From Gammaproteobacteria bacterium (lineage in GTDB: Bacteria; Pseudomonadota; Gammaproteobacteria; Granulosicoccales; Granulosicoccaceae): DNA of 30,703 nt. Numbering within the stretch: the first letter of the stretch is position 1; the number at the start of each line of letters is the position of its first letter. Both the position numbers and the translations under genes were made by a program. The notes under the pieces were generated by a model. That model searched no databases, had not been told where the DNA came from, and saw only the letters and a program-made list of their open reading frames with translations. Positions 8,858 through 16,110 of the stretch are shown here, piece by piece. Location: the NCBI GenBank assembly GCA_019634245.1, contig JAHQVR010000228.1, positions 1 through 30,703 on the forward strand, read 5' to 3'.

Positions 8858-9946
8858 TTAGCGACCCATATGATCTTTCAACGCCGACCACAATAGTCCG
8901 CTGATCAGATAGACCAGAAATGAGAACACAGCGACTGTCAGAATTTTCTGGAACCGCCTCGGTTCCTCAGCTGAATTGGGTAAGCTTGGTTGAACGAAGG
9001 TGAGTAAGTACTGCTTTTTACGAGCCGCATCCTGACGAGCCACTTCAAGCGTAGTCAGTGTTGCCGTATAGTGCTCTTGAGCAATTTGCTCCTCCAGCAC
9101 CAGTGGTTGGTAGTCTTCGAGTAAATTCGATAAGGGTGCATTGGCGCCTCCCATCGCCGTAGATTTTTCAAGAGCCAACTGACGCTCTAACGCATTCACT
9201 CGATTTTTCAAAGATACAATGTCTGGAGATGTGTTGCGCATGTACGCGCCCTTTTCAATCAATTGAGCACGAGTTTCAGACAATTGAGCTTCAATTCCTG
9301 CAACGCGAGATAGCAGTGCAGAAGATTCAGCGGCTGGGCTTAAGGAGTCGTGCTGATTTCTAAATTGGGTGATGCTATGACTAGCTTTTCGCAGCCGCGC
9401 CTCAGCTTCTTCTATGGCTATTCTGGCTGAACTCAGCGCATCCTCTTCGATACGAGTTGATAACCGATTGACAAGATTTTCATTCAGCTCGATTACCAAC
9501 GATGCCAGTTGTTGGGCAAACTGTGGATCAAACGCACGAGCTTTTAGGGTTATTACATCGCTAAGTGTATCTCTGTGAAGTTCCACCTGGCGACCAAAAT
9601 ACTCCAGCATTTCACGGTTACTAGCTTCAGGGTCTAATCGCGCTAGAACATCAATATCATCATTACTGAAATGTTCTTTGAAAGGGACTTTCGCTTGAAC
9701 TTCATTGAACATATCCAAAGAATTGGAATAGTTCATCACCACCAGTGAGTCCTGACCACTGCTTGGAATACCTGTAGAAGACAGCAGAGCAGAAATACCT
9801 GAAACCGCACTGGCACCTTTCGCCGAACGCACAGCAAAGCGCGCCTCAGAGACATAAATATCTGAAGCCACAAATCCATAGTAGATGGTAGCCAACAATG
9901 TGGGTATACCGACAATGGTCAGAAATGATCGAAGAATTGCATTCAT
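8858..9946 (-). CDS. kpsE: Capsule export inner-membrane protein KpsE (polysaccharide co-polymerase/BexC-CtrB family)
   Basis: 362 residues with the expected family topology: a short cytoplasmic start, a first membrane span at about 7-27 (SFLTIVGIPTLLATIYYGFVA), a long periplasmic part, and a second span near 331-352 (ILTVAVFSFLVYLISGLLWSA) followed by a basic cytoplasmic tail. Residues about 150-300 are heptad-rich and predicted coiled coil (ARIAIEEAEARLRKASHSI, RVNALERQLALEKS). The early SEARFAVRS segment is typical of KpsE/CtrB/BexC. These proteins bridge the ABC transporter and the outer-membrane protein in ABC-dependent capsule export. The ATG follows the kpsT stop by 4 nt, so the two are almost certainly co-translated. 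Confidence 0.92.
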   Translation of the reverse strand: MNAILRSFLTIVGIPTLLATIYYGFVASDIYVSEARFAVRSAKGASAVSGISALLSSTGIPSSGQDSLVVMNYSNSLDMFNEVQAKVPFKEHFSNDDIDVLARLDPEASNREMLEYFGRQVELHRDTLSDVITLKARAFDPQFAQQLASLVIELNENLVNRLSTRIEEDALSSARIAIEEAEARLRKASHSITQFRNQHDSLSPAAESSALLSRVAGIEAQLSETRAQLIEKGAYMRNTSPDIVSLKNRVNALERQLALEKSTAMGGANAPLSNLLEDYQPLVLEEQIAQEHYTATLTTLEVARQDAARKKQYLLTFVQPSLPNSAEEPRRFQKILTVAVFSFLVYLISGLLWSALKDHMGR

Positions 9947-9950
9947 CTGA

Positions 9951-10616
9951 TCAGGCAGCTCGCTTGGTTTGAAGCAGGTTGTATTCGCCCATGGCCTCTT
10001 TCAGATCTTCATACAGAGTGAGGTTGCCCTCATGCAGGATCGCGGCCATATCACAGTTCCGGCGGATCGTCTGTTCGTTATGCGAGACCAAAATTACAGA
10101 GGCATTTTCACGTCGTTCTTCAAAGGCTTTGCGAAATTTCTCACGGTAACGAGCATCTCCTGTTTCGAGTGCCTCATCCACCAAATAGTATTCAAAATTA
10201 CAGGCAAGGCTTACCGAGAAGGCAAAACGGCCTCTCATACCTGCCGAATAGCTTCTCAGAGGCTCATCAAAATACTGACCAAGTTCGGAGAATTCCCGGG
10301 TGAATTCTTCGATATAGGCAGGATCTTCCCCATAGATTCGAGCGACGAATCGCGCATTTTCGCGGGCAGTCAAATTTCCCATAAAACCACCGCTGTAGCC
10401 CAACGGCCAGGATACTCGCTCATTACAATCAACATAGCCTGAATCCGCTGGTTCAGCATCACCTATGATTCGAATTAATGTGGACTTTCCAGCCCCGTTC
10501 AACCCGAGAATGCCAACGCTTGCGCCCTTTGGGAACTCCACATTGACGTTTTTCAGAACGACCTTTTCACCCGCTTGGGTACGGTAACTCTTGCTTATAT
10601 CGACTAAACGAATCAT
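9951..10616 (-). CDS. kpsT: Capsule polysaccharide ABC transporter ATPase KpsT
   Basis: 221 residues, normal for KpsT/CtrD/BexA. It has Walker A GLNGAGKST (38-46), the ABC signature SYSAGMR (122-128), Walker B YYLVDE (143-148) and an H-loop His179 (ILVSHN). It supplies ATP hydrolysis for moving the lipid-linked capsule polymer across the inner membrane with KpsM. Its ATG overlaps the kpsM TGA (ATGA), a usual sign of tight coupling of permease and ATPase. There is no C-terminal carbohydrate-binding extension as in Wzt, which places it with the group 2 capsule transporters rather than the O-antigen Wzm/Wzt type. Confidence 0.95.
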   Translation of the reverse strand: MIRLVDISKSYRTQAGEKVVLKNVNVEFPKGASVGILGLNGAGKSTLIRIIGDAEPADSGYVDCNERVSWPLGYSGGFMGNLTARENARFVARIYGEDPAYIEEFTREFSELGQYFDEPLRSYSAGMRGRFAFSVSLACNFEYYLVDEALETGDARYREKFRKAFEERRENASVILVSHNEQTIRRNCDMAAILHEGNLTLYEDLKEAMGEYNLLQTKRAA

Positions 10617-11473
10617 AAGCCAACGATCGATCTGCGTCGTAATGCTCGATGAGCAGTTAACCCAACAGCTAGGCTACCCAAGGCCCAGGCAGTGGCGTAC
10701 TCCCAACTACCGTGGTTCGTTTCAAATTCGTAGAAAAATGCACCCCTTAAAAGCTCAAGACAATGAATGATAGGGTTATATAACAAGTAATCGCGTGCCG
10801 GCATTGGAATGGTTTCAGCCGTAAAAAACAAACCAGAACCTAAAAACAATGGGCGGCCTAAGATCGTGGTTGTCAGTTTCTTTACCGAAGGGATTAGGGG
10901 TTCTAAAGCTGCGAATAAAAAGCCCATACCGGCACCAATAGATGTAAGTAAGCCCAATGCATACAAAACCTCCATGGGACGTTCAACCCGAATTTCGAAA
11001 CCCACCAAATGGCAGCCCATGAGCAGAATGCCAAACACCAGTAGCGTAATGAGCACTTCAAGAATGCAGCGGGCTGCTAAAACATCAAATGTCGTTACTT
11101 GAGGAAAACTCAGCAAAGCTTTGTTCTGACCTATTGCGCTTTGCATTTGACCCCATGGGCCACGAAAAAGGGTGAACGGTACGAAACCCGTAAGCATGAA
11201 TTGAAAAAGCGGCATTCCACTGGGGCTATCGGTGCGAATCGCGGCAAAAATACCAGCGAATATCAATACCGCAGCCAGGGGCTCAAGAAAACCCCATAAA
11301 AAACCGATTTTATAGTCTCCATAGCGAGTTAAAGTCTCTCGCATGATCAACGCATGAATGACGCGACACTGAGCCTTAAAGGCCGTAATGATTGCAACCA
11401 ATGAAAGTTGTCGAGGGTCAGGTTGCAGCGATTGTTCCCTCAGCGCTATAGCCGCGGATTTTATCGCATTCAT
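10613..11473 (-). CDS. kpsM: Capsule polysaccharide ABC transporter permease KpsM
   Basis: 286 residues of the ABC-2 permease family. A cytoplasmic N-terminus ends in RVIHALIMRETLTRYGDYKIG, the interface region just before the first span. About six hydrophobic spans follow (FLWGFLEPLAAVLIFAGIFA; FQFMLTGFVPFTLF; ILEVLITLLVFGILLMG; VLYALGLLTSIGAGMGFLFA; one near PLFLGSGLFFTAETI; and the C-terminal ATAWALGSLAVGLTA). Motifs match KpsM/BexB/CtrC. The N-terminus is somewhat longer than in E. coli KpsM. The start ATG shares a base with the stop of the LysM lipoprotein gene (TAATG at 11471-11475), and the stop overlaps the kpsT start. Confidence 0.93.
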   Translation of the reverse strand: MNAIKSAAIALREQSLQPDPRQLSLVAIITAFKAQCRVIHALIMRETLTRYGDYKIGFLWGFLEPLAAVLIFAGIFAAIRTDSPSGMPLFQFMLTGFVPFTLFRGPWGQMQSAIGQNKALLSFPQVTTFDVLAARCILEVLITLLVFGILLMGCHLVGFEIRVERPMEVLYALGLLTSIGAGMGFLFAALEPLIPSVKKLTTTILGRPLFLGSGLFFTAETIPMPARDYLLYNPIIHCLELLRGAFFYEFETNHGSWEYATAWALGSLAVGLTAHRALRRRSIVGL

Positions 11474-12192
11474 TACTGAGAGTCCGGTCTTATCAAGTGC
11501 ACTGGTATTTTAAGAACCAAGCCGGGAACCACGGTCCGCGCATCATCAATCTCATTCAGATCAGCGATATCGTGCCAGTTCAGAGCATCCCCGGTCACTC
11601 GTTTGGAAAATTTCCAGAGCGTCTCGCCATCTTGCACTTCGCGTAGGCGGATGGTGGAGTTTTTCGCGGATGCCACCACCAAAGTAACATCGGATATTAA
11701 ACCAGCCTCAGAGTTATCCAGGAGTGACTCACGACCAGAATGGAGTGTATGACTTTCTTCGGTTTTGGTTGAACTAATGGTTGAGTCGACACTAGCTTCA
11801 CCGACAACAACGGCCGCCATGGGTGTTTGAGTTAGTGGTTGAGCCAAACTTGCACCGGTGAGTGATCGTGTCATTCGCCACTGACCAGAATCGGATTTAC
11901 ACATAACTCGAATGTCAGGGTTCGCTGTTGCCAATTCAATTCGACGACACAGTCGACCACTGGCCGCATGATATTGTTTGATAACGCGTGCGGTGCTGAC
12001 ACCCAGTTCGTTATCTTCTGGTAGCACCAACTGTTCACCGGGTTGGGCATTGCCCAAGGCTTCGGCGGCCGTTGTCACTTGTACGACGTTCGCTTCCTGA
12101 CCCTGGCTTGAAGAGTTTAAGCCAGTGGTCGCGCAGCCAGTTAAGCCCCATAGGGTTAACGCCATACACGGGATGAGGGTATGTTTTCTCAT
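11473..12192 (-). CDS. LysM-domain lipoprotein in the capsule export operon
   Basis: 239 residues from the ATG at 12192. A longer frame reaches a TTG at 12297, but the ATG is preferred because it puts a lipoprotein signal at the N-terminus: MRKHTLIPCMALTLWGLTGC, with lipobox LTGC and lipidated Cys22. The middle (about 30-185) is low in recognisable motifs and includes a Ser/Thr-rich stretch. The C-terminus (about 185-233) is a LysM domain (VQDGETLWKFSKRVTGDALNW, then DIADLNEIDD and VVPGLVLKIP), which binds peptidoglycan glycan strands. The product is probably anchored in the outer membrane or periplasm and attached to the wall. Coupling to kpsM by TAATG suggests a role in placing or stabilising the capsule exporter; this is inference. 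No strong Shine-Dalgarno sequence precedes either start. Confidence 0.8.
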   Translation of the reverse strand: MRKHTLIPCMALTLWGLTGCATTGLNSSSQGQEANVVQVTTAAEALGNAQPGEQLVLPEDNELGVSTARVIKQYHAASGRLCRRIELATANPDIRVMCKSDSGQWRMTRSLTGASLAQPLTQTPMAAVVVGEASVDSTISSTKTEESHTLHSGRESLLDNSEAGLISDVTLVVASAKNSTIRLREVQDGETLWKFSKRVTGDALNWHDIADLNEIDDARTVVPGLVLKIPVHLIRPDSQ

Positions 12193-12317
12193 GCTAGATT
12201 TGCTGCAATTAACGTGCTGGAGCTGTTGGATACAACCAATTAAAAGCCTCCTCCCTAATTGACAGGGGCTCTCAAACCTTGCGCTGTGCCGGTTCAACGG
12301 GCTTATCGGCCGCTGAG

Positions 12318-13322
12318 TCAGCGCTTGTTGTTATCCGCAAAAATTTCAAGTAGACCACAGACTTCGTCGTCGTCGCCGTCTCTTGAATTCGTTACCACCA
12401 GCGCCCGAATCTTGTACTTGCGCATAAGCACTTCCGCATCACTGACCATAGAGTTTGCCGAAATAGTGACCGGTACGGGAGTCATGAAGTCTTTGACTGG
12501 CTTATCCATCATCGTAGGATCCATAATCAATGCCCGTCGTAAATCACCATCGGTAAGAATTCCCAGAAGCCGGGTGCCATTAACAATAATTGCAAGACCA
12601 AGTCGACCTGAAGTCATACAAAAAATGGCTTCACGCACGGTCTCTTCCGGTCCGATGATGGGTAAGTTTTCAGTGATCATCACATCGCCGACGCGAGACA
12701 ACAAACGTCGTCCTAGCATGCCACCGGGATGAAATTGCGCAAAGTCAGAAGGTTTAAAATCGCGGGCTTTAATCAGGCAGACTGCGAGTGCGTCACCTAA
12801 CGCCATAATGGCTAAAGCAGACGTGGTCGGTGCCAGATTATTCGGGCAGACTTCCCGCTCGATATCAACACGCAACACAACATCGGCTTGTCGTCCCAAT
12901 GTTGTGTCATCTGATCCGACAATACCAATGATCCGATTGCCAAAGTATTTTAGAGACGGCAACATTTTGATGACTTCATCGGTTTCACCACTGTATGAAA
13001 TCAGCACAATAAGGTCATCCGAAGTGATCATTCCGAGATCACCATGAATGGCTTCACCCGGATGTACGTAGAATGATGGGGTGCCTGTGGACGCAAACGT
13101 AGCGGCCATTTTCTTGCCCACAATTCCCGACTTACCCATTCCGGAAATGATCACTCGTCCCTTGCACCCGAGAATCAGCTTCACTGCGTCATCGTATTCT
13201 TCACCAAGTGTGCTGGCGATGGTCGCCAATGCCTGACTCTGAATTTGTAAAGATTCAACCGCAACCGGAATGAAACTTGACGAATTGTCGCTAGCAAAGG
13301 TCGTGCGCTGGGTAAGACTCAT
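12318..13322 (-). CDS. kpsF: Arabinose-5-phosphate isomerase, KpsF/KdsD family
   Basis: 334 residues. An SIS sugar-isomerase domain (about 40-185) contains GMGKSG (61-66), HPGEAIHGDLG (87-97) and SYSGET (109-114). Two CBS domains follow (about 212-265 and 278-330). The enzyme interconverts D-ribulose 5-phosphate and D-arabinose 5-phosphate, the first step to Kdo. Housekeeping KdsD usually sits by the kdsC/lpt genes; its place ahead of a kps exporter instead fits KpsF, the capsule-linked paralogue. The C-terminus ends VCGLLEIFADNNKR, a diverged version of the usual GVIHMHDLL ending. It is the first gene of the minus-strand capsule locus; a 125-bp gap separates it from the lipoprotein gene. Confidence 0.92.
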   Translation of the reverse strand: MSLTQRTTFASDNSSSFIPVAVESLQIQSQALATIASTLGEEYDDAVKLILGCKGRVIISGMGKSGIVGKKMAATFASTGTPSFYVHPGEAIHGDLGMITSDDLIVLISYSGETDEVIKMLPSLKYFGNRIIGIVGSDDTTLGRQADVVLRVDIEREVCPNNLAPTTSALAIMALGDALAVCLIKARDFKPSDFAQFHPGGMLGRRLLSRVGDVMITENLPIIGPEETVREAIFCMTSGRLGLAIIVNGTRLLGILTDGDLRRALIMDPTMMDKPVKDFMTPVPVTISANSMVSDAEVLMRKYKIRALVVTNSRDGDDDEVCGLLEIFADNNKR

Positions 13323-13370
13323 GGGTTTACAGATCCGGCTACATCAGGCATTCGATGCACCCTGCTCTGC

Positions 13371-13405
13371 GATTTTTATACCAACTGCCAGGAGGACCGT
13401 GGGAA
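13371..13405 (-). promoter_or_regulatory. Possible promoter of the kpsF/capsule locus
   Basis: On the minus strand, TATAAA (13375-13380) lies about 53 nt upstream of the kpsF ATG and is a good -10 match. The -35 is poor: TTCCCA at a 19-nt spacing is the best candidate. The site is downstream of the purK terminator hairpins, which is where a new transcript would be expected to start. Confidence 0.3.
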
Positions 13406-13457
13406 TTGACTACTCGCAGGAAAAGTAATGTCGTTTTGACTCTTTTTTGGGGTAAAA

Positions 13458-13485
13458 GTCGCGTTTCGCGGCGCCCTAAGGGCGC
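13458..13485 (-). terminator. Hairpin pair at the end of purEK
   Basis: A perfect 6-bp stem, GCGCCC-TAA-GGGCGC (13471-13485), contains the purK stop codon (13476-13478) in its stem-loop. It is followed on the minus strand by a second short hairpin, CGCG-AAA-CGCG (13460-13470), and then ACTTTTACC. GC-rich hairpins followed by a short U stretch fit an intrinsic terminator for the purEK transcript. Confidence 0.5.
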
Positions 13486-14645
13486 AATGCCTGGCGTAGA
13501 GCCAATGCCGCTGTGAGCGCATCTGCCGGAGTTTGCGCCAAACAATTGATGTGTCCCATTTTTCTACCCGGCCTGGCCTGGGCTTTTCCATACAGGTGTA
13601 ACTTGGCATTGGATGTGGCTAACACAGACGCAAAATCGGCAGTTCCCGGATTCGCACCTGACGTTGACCCTGCCCAACTGTCACCCAATAAATTAAGCAT
13701 ACAAACCGGACTAACCAAGGAGGCATCACCCAGAGGAACACCGCAGAGAGCTCTGACTTGCTGCTCGAATTGGGATACCACTGTGGCATCAAGGGTGTAG
13801 TGCCCACTGTTGTGAGGACGTGGCGCCATTTCATTAAACAGCAGACGTTGATCTGTGGTGACAAAAAACTCCAGCGCCATAACACCCTGATAATCCATTC
13901 CCTTAGCAAAGCGCTTGGCAATGCTCGTGGCCTCTTCCTGCAGCGCCTGATCAACACTGGCAGGCACAGTCGTAGTATCCAAAATTCCGTTGGTATGAAC
14001 GTTTTGAGCCACTGGAAACACCTGGGTATCACCCGCAGCGCCCCGTGCCATGACCACTGAGATCTCTGCAGCCAAGTCCACTCGTTGTTCGAGCACACAG
14101 GGCACCTGATTCAGATCATAGAATGCGGTGACCAATTCATCGATGGTGTGACAGGTCTTCTGACCTTTTCCGTCATAACCCAATGTGGCGGTTTTCAATA
14201 TCGCTGGCAGTTCCAGCGTGTCGAGTGTTTTTTCAAAATCTTCCGATGATTCGATTACCGCATAAGGCACTGTCGCAATCCCATGTTTTATGGCATGGGC
14301 CTTTTCTAAGCGTCGATCCTGAGCAATCTTCACACAGGCGGCCGATGGTGCAACCGGTACAACCTGGCTTAAGTACTCCAAACTCGCTGCGGGTACATTT
14401 TCGAATTCAGTAGTCACGGCATCACACTCGTGGGCCAACGTGGCGAGTGCTTTCTGATCGTCGTACGGTGCAACCAAGCTATGTGTGGACCATTGCATAG
14501 CCGGAGAATTCTCTGAGGGATCGAGCACCCAAGTGTCGTACCCTAAGCGACGCGCCTCGATCACAAAGTAGCGCCCTAGCTGGCCTCCACCAATGACACC
14601 CAGCACGCTACCAGGTAATAAAGGCTGTCGATCAGTGCTCTTCAC
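13476..14645 (-). CDS. purK: N5-carboxyaminoimidazole ribonucleotide synthase
   Basis: ATP-grasp enzyme that makes N5-CAIR from AIR, bicarbonate and ATP in purine synthesis. Visible motifs are the N-terminal GVIGGGQLGR nucleotide-fold loop, TEFENVP, the ATP-grasp segment KTATLGYDGKGQ, and the metal and substrate motif NEMAPRPHNSGHYT. The frame extends to a TTG at 14660, but the GTG at 14645 is preferred because GAGG sits 9 nt upstream of it. That GAGG overlaps the purE stop codon, giving 389 residues. This is close to the usual PurK length of about 360-390. It is co-transcribed with purE. The stop codon lies in a terminator-like hairpin. Confidence 0.93.
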   Translation of the reverse strand: MKSTDRQPLLPGSVLGVIGGGQLGRYFVIEARRLGYDTWVLDPSENSPAMQWSTHSLVAPYDDQKALATLAHECDAVTTEFENVPAASLEYLSQVVPVAPSAACVKIAQDRRLEKAHAIKHGIATVPYAVIESSEDFEKTLDTLELPAILKTATLGYDGKGQKTCHTIDELVTAFYDLNQVPCVLEQRVDLAAEISVVMARGAAGDTQVFPVAQNVHTNGILDTTTVPASVDQALQEEATSIAKRFAKGMDYQGVMALEFFVTTDQRLLFNEMAPRPHNSGHYTLDATVVSQFEQQVRALCGVPLGDASLVSPVCMLNLLGDSWAGSTSGANPGTADFASVLATSNAKLHLYGKAQARPGRKMGHINCLAQTPADALTAALALRQALRP

Positions 14646-14656
14646 GCGTCTATTCC

Positions 14657-15148
14657 TCAACCTGTGGGCAATTCCATGGACCGGGCCCTATCAGTGTTGG
14701 CTTGTCGGTATTCTGTCAACTTCATGGCAATCTTGGGGTCGGACCGCGCAATCATAGCCGCTGCAAACAAAGCCGCATTAGCCGCTCCAGCTTCACCGAT
14801 CGCAAAGGTCGCCACCGGAATGCCTTTAGGCATCTGAACGATTGAGTACAGCGAATCCTGCCCATCCAGATATTTGCTCGGCACGGGAACTCCCAAAACA
14901 GGCACCGCCGTTTTGGCGGCCAGCATACCTGGTAAATGGGCGGCTCCCCCAGCCCCTGCGATAAGACACTCAAGCCCCCGGTCACTGGCAGATTCGGCGT
15001 AGGCGAACATGTCATCCGGCATACGATGTGCGGAAACGACCTTGCACTCATGACCGATTCCGAACTGTTGAAAAATTTCCGCCGCCGCGCTCATAACAGG
15101 CCAGTCGCTGTCACTGCCCATTAAAATACCCACCTGAACTGTACTCAT
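14657..15148 (-). CDS. purE: N5-carboxyaminoimidazole ribonucleotide mutase (class I PurE)
   Basis: 163 residues from the ATG at 15148; an open frame reaches 15175, but that start would coincide with the predicted transcript start. It rearranges N5-CAIR to CAIR. Motifs are GSDSDWPVM (11-19), SAHRMP (39-44, with the catalytic His41) and [14 protein letters not shown] (about 66-79). The presence of PurK next door makes this the bacterial class I mutase rather than the AIR carboxylase. No good Shine-Dalgarno sequence is visible. The gene is divergent from purC across a 69-bp spacer. Confidence 0.93.
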   Translation of the reverse strand: MSTVQVGILMGSDSDWPVMSAAAEIFQQFGIGHECKVVSAHRMPDDMFAYAESASDRGLECLIAGAGGAAHLPGMLAAKTAVPVLGVPVPSKYLDGQDSLYSIVQMPKGIPVATFAIGEAGAANAALFAAAMIARSDPKIAMKLTEYRQANTDRARSMELPTG

Positions 15149-15159
15149 GACCCGTCGTC

Positions 15160-15196
15160 GCTTTTTCATCTCCAAACGACGAGTATACTTGACCCA
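15160..15196. promoter_or_regulatory. Shared symmetric -10 element between purE and purC
   Basis: The 8-bp palindrome AGTATACT (15182-15189) reads TATACT, a 5/6 match to TATAAT, on both strands. Predicted starts would be near 15196 (plus) and 15175 (minus), which leaves leaders of about 22 nt to the purC ATG and 27 nt to the purE ATG. No good -35 is visible in either direction. Divergent transcription from overlapping symmetric -10 elements is a known bacterial arrangement. No clear PurR box was seen. Confidence 0.45.
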
Positions 15197-15217
15197 TCTC
15201 TATCGTGAGTGCTTCTG

Positions 15218-16105
15218 ATGAGCAATTCCGGGCTTCATACATCGGACCTACAAGACTTGCCGCTGGTTTATCGTGGCAAAGTACGCGACATCTACGAGAT
15301 CGACGATACTCATTGGTTGATCATTGCGACTGATCGGGTCTCTGCATTCGATGTAATCCTACCGAGCGTCATTCCGGGTAAAGGCAAACTACTCACAGAG
15401 CTAGCGTTGTTCTGGTTTGATAAATTTTCTACCCGCATCGGTAACCATCTGAGCGATCTTCAATTACAGGAGGTGCTAAGCACGAGCACCGATCGTGAGC
15501 AAGCTCAGGGACGATCCATGCTGGTTAAAAAGCTCAAACCGCTACCGATCGAAGCTGTCGTGCGCAACTATCTGATCGGATCCGGGTGGAAGGACTATCA
15601 GGAATACGGTGCCGTCTGCGGCAATCAGTTGCCTGTTGGTTTACAGCAGGCCAGCCAATTGCCAAATACTATTTTCACACCCGCCACGAAAGCCGAGCTC
15701 GGCGACCATGATGAAAATATCGACTTCAACGCCGTGGTTTCAAAAATTGGTAAACCGCTGGCAGAACAGATTCGTAGCGTCAGTATGGAGATCTACCAAG
15801 AGGCTGCAGCCTATGCAAAAAAGCGTGGCATTATCATCGCTGACACTAAATTTGAATTTGGCCTAGGTGATGATGGAGAACTGACTCTAATGGATGAAAT
15901 ACTCACACCAGACTCTTCACGATTTTGGGAAGCAGATACTTGGCAACCGGGTATCAGTCCAGCGAGTTACGACAAACAATACGTTCGAGATTATCTGGAG
16001 ACCCTCGACTGGGACAAGACCGATCCTGGGCCTACCCTGCCTGATGACGTCATAGAGGGAACATTGAAGCGATACCGTGAAGCGCTATCGCGCCTTACCT
16101 CGTAA
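15218..16105 (+). CDS. purC: Phosphoribosylaminoimidazole-succinocarboxamide synthase (long PurC/Ade1-like form)
   Basis: Converts CAIR plus aspartate and ATP to SAICAR. About 295 residues, which matches the longer yeast Ade1-like type rather than the roughly 237-residue E. coli PurC. Motifs: LVYRGKVRDIYEI near the start, ATDRVSAFDVILPSVIPGKG, VVRNYLIGSGWKDY, IIIADTKFEFG and LMDEILTPDSSRFW. A GTG at 15209 in frame is an alternative, but the ATG at 15218 has GTGAG 8 nt upstream and a better distance from the predicted promoter. Purine genes purE, purK and purC thus lie together in a divergent pair. Confidence 0.93.
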   Translation: MSNSGLHTSDLQDLPLVYRGKVRDIYEIDDTHWLIIATDRVSAFDVILPSVIPGKGKLLTELALFWFDKFSTRIGNHLSDLQLQEVLSTSTDREQAQGRSMLVKKLKPLPIEAVVRNYLIGSGWKDYQEYGAVCGNQLPVGLQQASQLPNTIFTPATKAELGDHDENIDFNAVVSKIGKPLAEQIRSVSMEIYQEAAAYAKKRGIIIADTKFEFGLGDDGELTLMDEILTPDSSRFWEADTWQPGISPASYDKQYVRDYLETLDWDKTDPGPTLPDDVIEGTLKRYREALSRLTS

Positions 16106-16110
16106 ACCCG

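Noticed and set aside
13619..14098. 159-codon minus-strand frame within purK
   Set aside because: It is an alternate frame of a gene with complete ATP-grasp motifs and has an improbable composition rich in Trp and Cys.
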